Shown: positions 26,400 to 35,755, counted from the stretch's first letter. The stretch: 64,000 nucleotides of DNA from Streptomyces sp. 549 (GCF_030124175.1 NZ_JASKMT010000009.1:62001-126000); one strand, 5' to 3'. Made by a program: numbers and translations. Notes: generated by a model not told the origin, from the letters alone.

Positions 26400-29273
26400 T
26401 CAGGCCGGAACGATGTTCACCAGTCCGGGTGCCCGCACGATCACCTTGCGGACCCCGGCGCCGCCCAGCGCCGCCACCACGGCGGGAGCGGCCAGGGCCT
26501 GGGCCTCCAGGTCCGCGTCGGAGACCGTCGGGGGGACCTCCAGCCGGGCGCGCACCTTGCCCTTGACCTGCACGACGCAGGTGACCGTCTCGTCCACCAG
26601 GTACGCCGGGTCGGCCACGGGGAAGTCGTGGTGCACGACCGAGTCGGTGTGGCCCAGGACGCGCCACAGCTCCTCGGCGATGTGCGGCGCCAGCGGCGCG
26701 ATGAGCAGCACCAGGCCCTCCGCTGCGGCCCGGGGCACCTCGGACAGCTTCGTGACGTGGTTGTTCAGTTCGGTGATCTTGGCGATGGCGGTGTTGAACC
26801 GCAGGCCCGCCATGTCCTGCCGGACCCCGTCGACGGCCTTGTGCAGGGCGCGCAGGGTGGCCTCGTCGGGGGCGTTCTCGACGACGGCCAGCCGCCCGGT
26901 CGTCTCGTCGACGACGTTGCGCCACAACCGCTGCAGCAGGCGGTACTGGCCGACGACCGCCCGGGTGTCCCACGGGCGGGAGACGTCCAGCGGGCCCATC
27001 GCCATCTCGTACAGCCGCAGGGTGTCCGCGCCGTACTCGGCGCTGATCTCGTCCGGGGTGACGGCGTTCTTCAGGGACTTGCCCATCTTGCCCAGCTCGC
27101 GTGTCACCTGCTCGCCGCCGTGGAAGTACGCGCCGTCGCGCTCCTCGACGTCGGCGGCCGGCACGGGGAAGCCGCGGCTGTCCCGGTAGACGAAGGCCTG
27201 GATCATGCCCTGGTTGTAGAGCTTGTGGAACGGCTCGACCGAGGAGACGTGGCCCAGGTCGTGCAGCACCTTGGTCCAGAACCGGGCGTACAGCAGGTGC
27301 AGCACCGCGTGCTCGGAACCGCCGACGTACAGGTCGACGCCGCCGTGCGGGGCGCCCTCACGAGGGCCCATCCAGTAGCGCTCGATGTCCGGGTCGACCA
27401 GGCGCTCGCTGTTGTGCGGGTCCAGGTAGCGCAGCTCGTACCAGCACGAACCGGCCCAGTTGGGCATGGTGTTGGTCTCGCGGCGGTACTGCCTTGGCCC
27501 GCCGGAGTCGCCGCCCAGGTCCAGGGTGACGTTGACCCAGTCCTCGTTGCGGGAGAGCGGCGTCTCGGGTGAGGTGTCGGCGTCGTCGGGGTCGAAGGTC
27601 CGCGGCGAGTAGTCCTCGACCTCGGGCAGCTTCAGCGGCAGCATCGACTCGGGCAGCGGGTGCGCGATGCCGTCCTCGTCGTAGACGATCGGGAACGGCT
27701 CGCCCCAGTACCGCTGGCGGCTGAACAGCCAGTCGCGCAGACGGTAGTTGACGGTGCCCTCGCCGATGCCGCGGTCCGCCAGCCAGCGGGCGGCCTCGGC
27801 CTTGGCCTCGGTCACCGTCAGGCCGTCCAGCGACAGGGACTCGCCGGTGGAGTGCACGATGCGCGCGTCGTAGGAGTCGAAGGACTCCTCCCAGGTGGCG
27901 GGGTCGGTGCCGCGGTCGTCGGACGGCTCCACCACGCAGCGCATCGGCAGCTCGAAGGCACGGGCGAAGGCGAAGTCGCGGCTGTCGTGCGCGGGCACCG
28001 CCATGATCGCGCCGGTGCCGTAGCCCATCAGCACGTAGTCGGCGACGAAGACCGGGACCTGGTCGCCGCTGGCCGGGTTGACGGCGTACGCGCCGGTGAA
28101 GACGCCGGTCTTGACCTTGGCGTCGGCCTGCCGCTCCACCTCGGACTTCGCGGCGGCCTGGGCCCGGTAGGCCCCGACCGCGTCGGCCGGAGTGGCGTGG
28201 CCGCCCGTCCACGCCTCGCGGGTCCCGGCCGGCCAGGCCTGCGGCACCAGCCGGTCGACGAGCGGGTGCTCCGGGGCCAGCACCATGTAGGTGGCGCCGA
28301 ACAGGGTGTCCTGGCGGGTGGTGAAGACGGTGATGCGCTCCTCGCCCGCGGGGAAGTCGATACGCGCGCCCTCGGAGCGGCCGATCCAGTTCCGCTGCTG
28401 CAGCTTGATCGCCTCCGGCCAGTCCAGGCCGTCCAGGTCGTCCAGCAGCCGCTCGGCGTAGGCGGTGATGCGCATGTTCCACTGGCGCAGCTTCGACTTG
28501 AAGACGGGGAAGTTGCCGCGCTCGGATCGGCCCTCGGCGGTGACCTCCTCGTTGGCCAGCACCGTGCCCAGTCCGGGGCACCAGTTGACGGGCGCGTCCG
28601 AGGCGTACGCCAGGCGGTGGCGGCCCAGCAGGTCGGCACGCTCGGCCGCGGTCAGTTCGTCCCAGGGACCCAGGTCGGCGGGGGTGGGCCGCTCACCGGA
28701 GGCGAAGAGCGCGACCAGTTCGTCGATCGGCCGGGCGCGCTGCGCCTCGGTGTCGTACCAGGAGTTGAAGATCTGCAGGAAGATCCACTGCGTCCACCGG
28801 TAGTAGTCCGGGTCGATGGTCGCGAAGGACCGGCGCTTGTCGTGGCCCAGGCCCAGCCGGCGCAGCTGCGCCTTCATGTTGACCATGTTGGCCTCGGTGG
28901 AGGCCCGCGGGTGGGTGCCGGTCTGGACGGCGTACTGCTCGGCGGGCAGGCCGAACGCGTCGAAGCCCAGGGTGTGCAGGACGTTGTGGCCCGTCATGCG
29001 CAGGTAGCGGGCGGAGACGTCGGTGGCGATGTACCCCAGCGGGTGGCCGACGTGCAGTCCGGCGCCCGACGGGTAGGGGAACATGTCCATGATGAACTTG
29101 TGCGGCCGCTCGACCGCTGCCGGGTCGCCGCTCAGCTCCCCGGTGGGGTTGGGCGCCTCGTAGGTGCCCTCCTTGTCCCAGAAGTCCTGCCAGCGTGCCT
29201 CGATGTCGGCGGCCAGCACCGCCGTGTAGCGGTGCGGGGCCGCGATCTCCGCTGCGGTGGGGGTTTCGCTCAT
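26400..29273 (-). CDS. leuS: Leucine--tRNA ligase
   Basis: Class I aminoacyl-tRNA synthetase that charges tRNA-Leu. 957 aa. HIGH-type motif is HVGHPLGY (after [10 protein letters not shown]); the editing CP1 domain contains the [20 protein letters not shown] threonine-rich region and [17 protein letters not shown]; the KMSKS-type motif is GKMGKSLKN; the anticodon-binding and C-terminal domains follow. ATG 29273 is preceded by GAGGAC. An alternative longer frame from 29330 crosses the leader terminator and is rejected. Expression is probably controlled by the leader peptide and terminator upstream. Confidence 0.97.
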   Translation of the reverse strand: MSETPTAAEIAAPHRYTAVLAADIEARWQDFWDKEGTYEAPNPTGELSGDPAAVERPHKFIMDMFPYPSGAGLHVGHPLGYIATDVSARYLRMTGHNVLHTLGFDAFGLPAEQYAVQTGTHPRASTEANMVNMKAQLRRLGLGHDKRRSFATIDPDYYRWTQWIFLQIFNSWYDTEAQRARPIDELVALFASGERPTPADLGPWDELTAAERADLLGRHRLAYASDAPVNWCPGLGTVLANEEVTAEGRSERGNFPVFKSKLRQWNMRITAYAERLLDDLDGLDWPEAIKLQQRNWIGRSEGARIDFPAGEERITVFTTRQDTLFGATYMVLAPEHPLVDRLVPQAWPAGTREAWTGGHATPADAVGAYRAQAAAKSEVERQADAKVKTGVFTGAYAVNPASGDQVPVFVADYVLMGYGTGAIMAVPAHDSRDFAFARAFELPMRCVVEPSDDRGTDPATWEESFDSYDARIVHSTGESLSLDGLTVTEAKAEAARWLADRGIGEGTVNYRLRDWLFSRQRYWGEPFPIVYDEDGIAHPLPESMLPLKLPEVEDYSPRTFDPDDADTSPETPLSRNEDWVNVTLDLGGDSGGPRQYRRETNTMPNWAGSCWYELRYLDPHNSERLVDPDIERYWMGPREGAPHGGVDLYVGGSEHAVLHLLYARFWTKVLHDLGHVSSVEPFHKLYNQGMIQAFVYRDSRGFPVPAADVEERDGAYFHGGEQVTRELGKMGKSLKNAVTPDEISAEYGADTLRLYEMAMGPLDVSRPWDTRAVVGQYRLLQRLWRNVVDETTGRLAVVENAPDEATLRALHKAVDGVRQDMAGLRFNTAIAKITELNNHVTKLSEVPRAAAEGLVLLIAPLAPHIAEELWRVLGHTDSVVHHDFPVADPAYLVDETVTCVVQVKGKVRARLEVPPTVSDADLEAQALAAPAVVAALGGAGVRKVIVRAPGLVNIVPA

Positions 29274-29310
29274 GTCCTCAAAGCTCCATCGAGTCGTCTC
29301 TGCCTGCGGA

Positions 29311-29340
29311 AACGAAAAATCCCCTCGCACAGGAGGGGAC
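29311..29340 (-). terminator. Intrinsic terminator in the leuS leader (attenuator)
   Basis: On the minus strand TCCCCTC (29339-29333), loop CTGTGC, GAGGGGA (29326-29320), followed directly by TTTTTCGTTT. This is one of the few hairpins in the window with a true T-run, and it stands 38 nt before the leuS start, where a terminator makes sense only as an attenuator. Confidence 0.8.
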
Positions 29341-29381
29341 GCCGCGCCGATGCCGGCTCCGTCGGAGGGAACCGGGACTGA

Positions 29382-29420
29382 TCAGCGCGGCCCGCTAAGC
29401 AGAAGGCGTACAGCACGCAT
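29382..29420 (-). CDS. leuS leader peptide with three consecutive leucine codons
   Basis: A 12-codon ORF, MRAVRLLLSGPR, ending at TGA 29384-29382. Codons 6-8 are CTT CTG CTT; CTT is a rare codon in such GC-rich DNA. TACCCT lies 6 nt before the ATG, so the transcript would begin at or close to the initiator. Codons 10-12 (GGGCCGCGC) are complementary to GCGCGGC just before the terminator arm, giving a possible alternative structure. The layout is that of ribosome-mediated attenuation sensing charged tRNA-Leu. Confidence 0.75.
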   Translation of the reverse strand: MRAVRLLLSGPR

Positions 29421-29507
29421 GCGGTCAGGGTACCGCAACGGCCGGGCCGCTCGCCGGTACGTTGCGGGGCGGCGGGGGCGGGGCGGCCGGGTGTGGCGTG
29501 CATACGA

Positions 29508-29538
29508 CGAAGGGCCATCCGCAGTGGATGGCCCTTCG
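29508..29538 (-). terminator. Terminator after the first tRNA-Ala gene
   Basis: Perfect 13-bp stem CGAAGGGCCATCC / GGATGGCCCTTCG with a 5-nt loop, 9 nt after the tRNA 3' end on the minus strand. Confidence 0.8.
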
Positions 29539-29546
29539 AACTGCTG

Positions 29547-29619
<73 letters not shown>

Positions 29620-29660
29620 GAGTCTGGTCCTCCGCGGGCTTCCCCGCGGCGGCGACGCCC

Positions 29661-29691
29661 ACTCTACACCGGCTCCGGGCGGCTTTGCCAA
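29661..29691 (-). promoter_or_regulatory. Promoter of tRNA-Ala copy 1
   Basis: Minus-strand TTGGCA (29691-29686), 19-bp spacer, TAGAGT (29666-29661). The spacer is 2 bp longer than ideal. The -10 is identical to that of the second tRNA copy. Confidence 0.5.
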
Positions 29692-29734
29692 ATCGGTTCC
29701 GGCGCCCATCGCGCCCGGTCGGCGGCGCCTGCGA

Positions 29735-29968
29735 TCACGCCGTGACGAAGGAGTAGAAGCGCTTCAGCGTGCAGTGCTCGTCGAGCAGCCGGCCGTAGAT
29801 GGGCTCGCCCTCCAGCTCCCGGTACGTCTCGATCGGGTCGCCTTTTATGATCAGCGCCCGCGCGCACTCCACACACCAGTACTGGAACCCCGAGTTGACC
29901 GGTTCCATGTCACGGACGATCGGGGTGCCGCTGCCGCACCAGTCGCACTTCCTGCTGTGTGCACCCAT
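29735..29968 (-). CDS. Small zinc-ribbon protein
   Basis: 77-aa protein with two CxxC knuckles, KCDWCGSG and WCVECARAL, 20 residues apart, which can bind one zinc ion. It ends in a helical, non-zinc part (EPIYGRLLDEHCTLKRF). It appears to be a conserved actinobacterial protein of unknown role; zinc ribbons of this size often act as protein or nucleic-acid adaptors. It lies between the two identical tRNA-Ala genes. 29969-30245 upstream contains no gene I can support. Confidence 0.8.
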   Translation of the reverse strand: MGAHSRKCDWCGSGTPIVRDMEPVNSGFQYWCVECARALIIKGDPIETYRELEGEPIYGRLLDEHCTLKRFYSFVTA

Positions 29969-30247
29969 CAGTCCGTATCAGCTCCAGCTAAGGCCGTAGG
30001 CCGTGCACACGTGGCTCACCTCTTCGCTGCCGCCCGCACGGCGGACGGCATACGCAGTTTCCGAGGCAAGGCATCGAATGGGGTCCGGGACACAGGTCCG
30101 ACCGGCACGGAACCGGCCGTTGGTCTTCCCGCGGATGCACCTGGGCACCGCAACGTCCCTCCCCTTCGGCCCTGTCCCCCCTCCCGGCATTCCGGTGCTG
30201 ACGATTCTGCCACGATCCCGCAGTGTTCAGGAGCCCGGCCGGGAAGC

Positions 30248-30279
30248 AAAAAATCCCGCCTCCGATGAGGAGACGGGAT
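30248..30279 (-). terminator. Terminator after the second tRNA-Ala gene
   Basis: Arms ATCCCGCCTCC (30253-30263) and GGAGACGGGAT (30269-30279) pair with one mismatch around GATGA, followed on the minus strand by a T-run (30252-30248). A classical intrinsic terminator. Confidence 0.88.
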
Positions 30280-30298
30280 CTTCGTGCCGTTTGCGGAG

Positions 30299-30371
<73 letters not shown>

Positions 30372-30416
30372 GCGTTGCGCTGCCCCGGTTCCTGCCCGGC
30401 GCTGCGAACGAGTAGA

Positions 30417-30446
30417 ACTCTACCCGGTGACCTGGCCGGATGAGAA
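30417..30446 (-). promoter_or_regulatory. Promoter of tRNA-Ala copy 2
   Basis: Minus-strand TTCTCA (30446-30441), 18-bp spacer, TAGAGT (30422-30417), giving transcription from about 30410, some 40 nt before the mature tRNA. Confidence 0.55.
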
Positions 30447-30473
30447 ATCCACCCGGCCCCGGTCGACACGGGC

Positions 30474-31112
30474 TCAGGCGTCGTCGCCGAGCACCGGCTC
30501 CGGCAGGCTGCCCGCGTTGTGCTCCAGCAGCCGCCAGCCGCGGGCGCCCTCGCCCAGGACCGACCAGCAGCAGTTGGACAGGCCGCCCAGCGCCTCCCAG
30601 GCGTTGGGTTGCAGCCCCAGCAGCCGCCCGATGGTGGTGCGGATGGTGCCGCCGTGGCTGACGACGACCAGGGTGCCGCCGTCCGGCAGCTTGTCCGCAT
30701 GCCGCTCCACCACGGGCGCGGCCCGATCGGCGACCTCCGTCTCCAGCTCCCCGCCGCCGCGCCGCACCGGCTCACCACGCTTCCAGGCGCGGTACTGCTC
30801 GCCGTGGCTCTCCAGGATCTCTTCGTGCGTCAGGCCCTGCCAGTCACCGGCGTAGGTCTCCCGCAGCGCCTCGTCATGGCGCACCTCCAGGCCGGTGACG
30901 GCCGACAGCTCCGCTGCGGTGGCCCGGGTCCGCACAAGGTCGGAGGAGACGATCGCATCCGGCTTCAGCCCGGCCAGGAGGCGAGCCGCCCGGCGCGCCT
31001 GGTTCAGGCCCTCGGCGGTCAGCGGGATGTCCGTGGAGCCCTGGAAGCGGCGCTCGAGGTTCCACGAGGTCTGGCCGTGGCGCCACAGGACGATCTTCCG
31101 CCCGCGGCTCAC
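30474..31112 (-). CDS. Histidine phosphatase family protein (phosphoglycerate mutase-like)
   Basis: 212-aa branch-1 histidine phosphatase. The catalytic RHG is in IVLWRHGQTSWN (residue 11 His); a second catalytic set is SSDLVRTRATA, and the distal histidine is VVVSHGGTIR. The size and missing mutase insert favour a phosphatase over a glycolytic mutase. In actinobacteria this gene follows rsfS and may act in glucosyl-3-phosphoglycerate or nucleotide metabolism; the substrate is unknown. The GTG start overlaps the rsfS stop by 4 nt. Confidence 0.88.
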   Translation of the reverse strand: MSRGRKIVLWRHGQTSWNLERRFQGSTDIPLTAEGLNQARRAARLLAGLKPDAIVSSDLVRTRATAAELSAVTGLEVRHDEALRETYAGDWQGLTHEEILESHGEQYRAWKRGEPVRRGGGELETEVADRAAPVVERHADKLPDGGTLVVVSHGGTIRTTIGRLLGLQPNAWEALGGLSNCCWSVLGEGARGWRLLEHNAGSLPEPVLGDDA

Positions 31113-31540
31113 CGCTCCTGCTCCTCGGGGAGCCCGCCGTCACCGGCCTCCGTGGCGGACCGGCCACGGGTGGCCTCGGCGTCCTCGGGCAGGTCCAGGC
31201 GCGGGCAGTCCTTCCACAGGCGCTCCAGCGCGTAGAAGACCCGCTCCTCGCTGTGCTGGACGTGGACCACGATGTCGATGTAGTCCAGCAGGACCCAGCG
31301 GCCGTCCCGCTCGCCCTCCCGGCGGACCGGCTTGACGCCCAGTTCCTTCAGCAGGTGCTCCTCGACCCCGTCGACGATCGCCTTCACCTGGCGGTCGTTG
31401 GGTGCCGAGGCCAGCAGGAAGGCGTCGGTGATGGCGAGCACGTCGCTGACGTCATAGGCGACGATGTCGTGCGCGAGCTTGTCGGCGGCAGCCTGGGCGG
31501 CGGCCCTGATGAGCTCGTTGGAGCGGTCCGTGACGGTCAC
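31109..31540 (-). CDS. rsfS: Ribosome silencing factor RsfS
   Basis: 143-aa member of the RsfS/Iojap/C7orf30 family, which binds ribosomal protein L14 and blocks subunit joining when nutrients are short. Signatures include LAHDIVAYDVSD, TDAFLLASAPNDRQV and the conserved GRWVLLDYIDIVVHVQ. The extra C-terminal tail (about 25 residues, Glu/Arg-rich) is not conserved. The GTG start has no good ribosome-binding site. Part of the nadD - LCP - rsfS - phosphatase run that is typical of actinobacteria. Confidence 0.94.
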   Translation of the reverse strand: MTVTDRSNELIRAAAQAAADKLAHDIVAYDVSDVLAITDAFLLASAPNDRQVKAIVDGVEEHLLKELGVKPVRREGERDGRWVLLDYIDIVVHVQHSEERVFYALERLWKDCPRLDLPEDAEATRGRSATEAGDGGLPEEQER

Positions 31541-31605
31541 AGGAGAGGCTTTCGGTCGGCGGGCGGGTACGCACCCAGGATCTCACGCCCCCGCCACGCC
31601 TCCCG

Positions 31606-33603
31606 TCAGCCTTCGTAGTCCTGGCCCAGCACCACCGTGACGTCGGCGTTCGCCGCCGCCTTGCCCTTGGTGGCCGCCTTCGCGGGCAGCCCCAACGTCT
31701 TGGCGACCTCCTCCGCCTGGGCCCGGTCCGCCTCGTCGGTGTAGGTGACCTTGCTGGTCGCGACCGCTGTGTCGGCCTCGCCGGACTGGGCGACCGTGTA
31801 GCCGCCGTTGGCCAGGGCCGCCTGCGCGGCGGTGCCGGCGTCCGCGTCGCCGCTGGCGTTGCGCAGGCTCACCCGCAGCGCGGCATCCGGGTCGGAGTTG
31901 GTCACCGTGCCGCCGAGCACCTTCTTGACCAGACCCTCCGCGGCGGCGTCGCTGATCGTGCCGTTGGACTCCACCGGCAGCGTCTCCGTGTCGTAGTCGC
32001 CGTTCTTGGCGTGCTCGGCGAGCAGTGCCAGTGCGGTGCCCAACTCGGCGTCGGACAAGGAAGGGTCCGGGATCTGACCCAGCGACTCCACGGTGCTGGT
32101 CGCCGCCTCGCTGTCGCTGGAGAGCTTCTTGAGCACCGCCTGCATCACCTGCCCGAAGCGGGCCAGCTGCGCGGTCTGCTGCTCACCGTCGGCCTGGTGG
32201 GTGGCGTACGCCACCGCGGTCCGGCCGTCGAGGTCGCGGGCGGAGCCCTCGTGGACCAGCGGCTTGTCGCCCTTCTTGGGGCCCGGCACGGTGGCGTCGG
32301 CGTCCATGGTGATGCCGCCGACCGACTCGACCAGGTTCTCCAGGTAGGGCGTGTCCAGCCGCCAGGTGCCCTTGATCTGCGAGCCGAAGAGGGTGTCCAG
32401 CGCACTGCGGGTGGCTCCGGCGCCCTCGGAGCTGAAGGACTTGCCGAGTGTGGTGGTGGTGCCGTCCTCGGTGGCGAGCGCGAGCGCGTTCGGCAGCAGC
32501 ACCGTGGTGCCGCGCCCGGCGCCCTCGTTGTTGACCAGCAGCGCGGTGCTGATGTCGCCGGAGTCGATGTCCCGGAGGTGCACCACGATCACGTCGCGCT
32601 TCTCCGCGGCACCGCTGCCGGACGCGACCTGCTCACCGCGCGGCAGTCCTGGCAGCTTGCCGGCGTACCAGAGGTAGCCCACGCCACCGGCCAGCGCGAC
32701 CGCCAGCGCCACCACCAGCACCACGACCCGGTTGCGGCCCTTGCGCTTGGCCTCCTCGCGCCGCTCGGTGCGGCTCTCGGAGAACTTCAGCCAGTCGATG
32801 ACGTCCTCGGACTCCTCGTCCTCCTCCTCGATGAAGGAGAACTCCTCCGTCCGGTACTCCTCGCCGCCGGTCTTCGCGGGCGCGGCCGCCCGGCCGCGGC
32901 CGGGCGGCCGCTGGGCGGGGACCACCGGCTCGTCGGTCGCTGCCCGGCGCGCGTCGCCGTCGGACGTGCCGGCGTCACGCGGCGGGTCGGCCGGACGGGG
33001 CCGGTCGTCGTACTGCGGCTGCTGGGGGAGCCACTGCTGCTGCTCGGTCCCGGTGCGCGCCTGCTGCGGCGGAGCGGCCTGCTGGGCTGCCTGCTGGGCG
33101 CCGTAGCCCTGCGCCGGCTGCGCGTAGGGGTCGTAGCCGCCTGCCGGCCGGCCGGAGGCGTAAGGGTCCTGCGACGGGTACGGGTCCTGGGACGAGTAGG
33201 GGTCCGGGGACGGGGACGGGTAGGGGTCCTGGGGCGTGTACGGGTCGTAGGGCGCGCCCTGGTCGTAGGGCGCGCTTCGGTCCGCCGTCGGGTACGCCCC
33301 GGCCTGCGAGGTGTACCCGTCGTCCGGCGCGTAGCCGTAGCCGTCGGACGGGCCGGGGACGGCGTAGGGATCGGGCGTGCCGTAGGAGGCGGCGGGCCCG
33401 CCGGGGGCGGGGTAGCCGTCGTAGCCGTAGCCCTGTGCCCCGGCACCGCCGCGCCCGTCCGGCTGGCCGCCGGACGCGGGGGCGGGCGGGGCGGGCGCGG
33501 CGTAGGGGTCGTACGGGGCGTACGGGTCGTGGTAGATCGGCCGCCCGTACTCGTCGTAGCCGATGAACTGCTGCTCCCCGTACGGATCCTGTCGATCGTT
33601 CAC
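31606..33603 (-). CDS. LytR-CpsA-Psr/LytR_C domain membrane protein
   Basis: 665-aa protein: a cytoplasmic, disordered N-terminus of about 285 residues rich in PYDPY, QDPY and SQDPYPS repeats; a membrane helix (VVVLVVALAVALAGGVGYLWY, seen as VVALAVALAGGV, about 289-311); an LCP-like domain; and a C-terminal LytR_C domain (VSLRNASGDADAGTAAQAAL). LCP enzymes attach wall polymers to peptidoglycan, but the basic GxDxR and RxDT motifs are not obvious here, so catalysis is doubtful. GTG 33603 follows AGAGGGG. Lies just downstream of nadD. Confidence 0.83.
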   Translation of the reverse strand: MNDRQDPYGEQQFIGYDEYGRPIYHDPYAPYDPYAAPAPPAPASGGQPDGRGGAGAQGYGYDGYPAPGGPAASYGTPDPYAVPGPSDGYGYAPDDGYTSQAGAYPTADRSAPYDQGAPYDPYTPQDPYPSPSPDPYSSQDPYPSQDPYASGRPAGGYDPYAQPAQGYGAQQAAQQAAPPQQARTGTEQQQWLPQQPQYDDRPRPADPPRDAGTSDGDARRAATDEPVVPAQRPPGRGRAAAPAKTGGEEYRTEEFSFIEEEDEESEDVIDWLKFSESRTERREEAKRKGRNRVVVLVVALAVALAGGVGYLWYAGKLPGLPRGEQVASGSGAAEKRDVIVVHLRDIDSGDISTALLVNNEGAGRGTTVLLPNALALATEDGTTTTLGKSFSSEGAGATRSALDTLFGSQIKGTWRLDTPYLENLVESVGGITMDADATVPGPKKGDKPLVHEGSARDLDGRTAVAYATHQADGEQQTAQLARFGQVMQAVLKKLSSDSEAATSTVESLGQIPDPSLSDAELGTALALLAEHAKNGDYDTETLPVESNGTISDAAAEGLVKKVLGGTVTNSDPDAALRVSLRNASGDADAGTAAQAALANGGYTVAQSGEADTAVATSKVTYTDEADRAQAEEVAKTLGLPAKAATKGKAAANADVTVVLGQDYEG

Positions 33604-33616
33604 GCCTGCCGCCCCT

Positions 33617-34246
33617 CTAGCCCCTCTGTGCAGAAGCGTCCCGGTACAGGCGGCGCTTGTTGATGTAGCGCACCACACCGTCCGGCACGAGATACCAGAC
33701 CGGATCGCCCTGCGCCACCCGCGCACGGCAGTCCGTGGAAGAGATCGCCAGAGCCGGCACCTCCACCAGGGACACCCCGCCGTCCGGCAGCCCGGGGTCG
33801 GCCAGGGGGTGGCCCGGCCGGGTGACCCCGATGAAGTGCGCGAGGGAGAACAGCTCCTCCGCGTTCCGCCAGGTGAGGATCTGCGCGAGGGCGTCGGCGC
33901 CGGTGATGAAGAACAGGTCGGCGTCCGGGTGCTCCGCGTGCAGGTCCCGCAGCGTGTCGATGGTGTACGTCCGGCCGGCCCGGTCGATGTCGATCCGGCT
34001 GACCGAGAACTGCGGGTTGGACGCGGTCGCGATCACCGTCATGAGGTAGCGGTCCTCGGCGGCCGAGACCTTCTGGTGGCTCTTCTGCCACGGCTGCCCG
34101 GTCGGGACGAAGATGACCTCGTCCAGGTGGAACCGCACGGCCACCTCGCTGGCGGCGACCAGGTGGCCGTGGTGGATCGGGTCGAACGTCCCACCCATGA
34201 CGCCCAGCCGCCGTTTGCCGGCCCGGGGCACTATGTGCTCTTCCAT
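33617..34246 (-). CDS. nadD: Nicotinate-nucleotide adenylyltransferase
   Basis: Adenylates nicotinate mononucleotide to deamido-NAD in NAD synthesis. The 209-aa protein has the nucleotidyltransferase motif [12 protein letters not shown] (with HxGH-type HHGH), [18 protein letters not shown] and ISSTDCR close to the C-terminus, all typical of NadD. TAGGGT lies 8 nt before the ATG, suggesting a leaderless message. It heads the nadD - LCP - rsfS - phosphatase group. Confidence 0.95.
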   Translation of the reverse strand: MEEHIVPRAGKRRLGVMGGTFDPIHHGHLVAASEVAVRFHLDEVIFVPTGQPWQKSHQKVSAAEDRYLMTVIATASNPQFSVSRIDIDRAGRTYTIDTLRDLHAEHPDADLFFITGADALAQILTWRNAEELFSLAHFIGVTRPGHPLADPGLPDGGVSLVEVPALAISSTDCRARVAQGDPVWYLVPDGVVRYINKRRLYRDASAQRG

Positions 34247-34288
34247 GCGTGCAGACCCTAACCGCTCGGGCGGGCGCCGACCCCTGCC

Positions 34289-34450
34289 TCAGCGGTCCCG
34301 GTTGAAGCGGGTGGTGATCCACAGGAGGAGGAGCAGGATGAACAGCCCGAAACCGCCGATGAAGTAGGGGTTCAGGCTGTCGTGCTGACCGCCGTGCTCA
34401 CCGCCCTGGGCGAGCAGGCCGAGAGCGTGCACGGAGCTGGGGAAAGTCAT
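34289..34450 (-). CDS. Small single-pass membrane protein
   Basis: 53-aa protein. A polar N-terminus (GLLAQGGEHGGQHDSLNP) precedes one membrane helix (GGFGLFILLLLLWI) and the basic tail TTRFNRDR, predicting an outward N-terminus and a cytoplasmic C-terminus. GGACAGG lies upstream of the ATG. I recall similar short proteins beside nadD in Streptomyces but know no function. Confidence 0.65.
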   Translation of the reverse strand: MTFPSSVHALGLLAQGGEHGGQHDSLNPYFIGGFGLFILLLLLWITTRFNRDR

Positions 34451-34575
34451 CGTTTGCGTACCTGTCCAGGAGATAAGCGGGCGGTGAGTTGCCCACATCG
34501 TAAGCGGAGCGGGTTTGTGCGGCTCGGCACACCCACCCCGTAGGCTGGTCGCACAGCCAAGGGGGACGGGCCACG

Positions 34576-34602
34576 ATGAAGACCCGTAAGGGGGCCACAT
34601 GA
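34576..34602 (+). CDS. 8-codon ORF overlapping the M48 peptidase start
   Basis: ATG 34576 opens MKTRKGAT, ending at a TGA that overlaps the peptidase ATG (ATGA). GGGGG lies about 10 nt before it and a TAGGCT -10 about 35 nt before. It may only be chance, but it mirrors the coupled short ORF ahead of helR and could set the peptidase translation level. Confidence 0.3.
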   Translation: MKTRKGAT

Positions 34603-35690
34603 GCGACAGCAAGGGCAACACCGAGCATCTGCCGGGACGTGAGCGCAGGCGCTTCCCCGACATCTCGTCCAGGGCGTACGAGCATCCCGCGGACCGTTCC
34701 GCACTGGTGGCGTTGCGGAAACTGACCGGTTTCGACACCGTCTTCAAGACTCTCAGCGGGCTGCTGCCCGAGCGCAGCCTGCGGCTGCTGTTCCTGTCCG
34801 ACTCGGTCCGCGTCAGCGACCAGCAGTTCGTCCACCTGCACCTGATGCTGAAGGACGCCTGCGAGATCCTGGACCTGCCGGCGGTCCCGCCGATGTACGT
34901 GACGCAGGACCCGCTGCCGAACGCGATGTGCATCGGCATGGACAAGCCGATCATCGTGGTCACCACCGGCCTCGTCGAACTGCTCGACGAGGAGGAGATG
35001 CGGGCCGTCGTCGGTCACGAGGTGGGCCACGCGCTGTCCGGCCACTCGGTCTACCGGACGATCCTGCTCTTCCTCACCACGATCGCGCTGAAGGTCGCCT
35101 GGATCCCGCTGGGCAACGTGGCGATCATGGCCCTGGTGACGGCCCTGCGGGAGTGGTTCCGCAAGTCGGAGCTGTCCGCGGACCGGGCCGGGCTGCTCGT
35201 CGGGCAGGACCTCCAGGCGTCGATGCGCGGCCTGATGAAGCTCGCCGGCGGCAACCACCTGCACGAGATGAACGTCGACGCGTTCCTCGCCCAGGCGGAG
35301 GAGTACGAGGCCGGCGGCGACATGCGCGACTCGGTGCTGAAGATCCTCAGCATCCTGCCGCGCAGCCACCCGTTCACCACCGTCCGGGCCGCCGAGCTGA
35401 AGAAGTGGTCGGAGAGCCGGGACTTCCAGCGGCTCATGGACGGCCACTACCCGCGGCGCGGCGAGGACCAGGAGGCGTCCGTCAGCGACTCCATCCGCGA
35501 CTCGGCGAACCACTACGCCGAGTCGGTACGCAACAGCAAGGACCCGCTGATGGGCCTGGTCCGCGACCTGGCCGGCGGGGCCGGCGAGTTCGGCGGCAAG
35601 CTCCGGGACTTCGCCACCGGCGGCGCCCGGCGCCCCGACAGCGGCAGCGGCAGCAGCACGGAGAGCGGCGGGAGCGCCCCCGGCGCCTGA
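34599..35690 (+). CDS. M48 family metallopeptidase
   Basis: 363-aa zinc peptidase of the M48 (Ste24/HtpX-like) family. The zinc motif HEVGH (His139, Glu140, His143) lies in AVVGHEVGHALSGHS; the third ligand Glu is in SELSADRAGL. A hydrophobic stretch follows (ILLFLTTIALKVAWIPLG), so it may be membrane-associated. The C-terminal 60 residues are Gly/Ser-rich and disordered. ATG 34599 has GGGGG 5 nt upstream. The substrate is unknown; HtpX-type members degrade misfolded membrane proteins. Confidence 0.9.
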   Translation: MSDSKGNTEHLPGRERRRFPDISSRAYEHPADRSALVALRKLTGFDTVFKTLSGLLPERSLRLLFLSDSVRVSDQQFVHLHLMLKDACEILDLPAVPPMYVTQDPLPNAMCIGMDKPIIVVTTGLVELLDEEEMRAVVGHEVGHALSGHSVYRTILLFLTTIALKVAWIPLGNVAIMALVTALREWFRKSELSADRAGLLVGQDLQASMRGLMKLAGGNHLHEMNVDAFLAQAEEYEAGGDMRDSVLKILSILPRSHPFTTVRAAELKKWSESRDFQRLMDGHYPRRGEDQEASVSDSIRDSANHYAESVRNSKDPLMGLVRDLAGGAGEFGGKLRDFATGGARRPDSGSGSSTESGGSAPGA

Positions 35691-35713
35691 CCCGCACCTG
35701 CGTGAGCGACCTC

Positions 35714-35755
35714 CGCCCCGCCTCCGCCCCGGCCCGCCGGGGCGGAGGCGGGGCG
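35714..35755. terminator. Terminator between M48 peptidase and the convergent membrane-protein gene
   Basis: Perfect 19-bp stem, arms 35714-35732 and 35737-35755 (core GCCTCCGCCCCGG), loop CCCG. One of the strongest hairpins in the window. Confidence 0.88.

Noticed and set aside
29273..29330. Longer leuS N-terminus starting at 29330
   Set aside because: It would translate through the leader terminator; ATG 29273 has its own ribosome-binding site and matches the family start.
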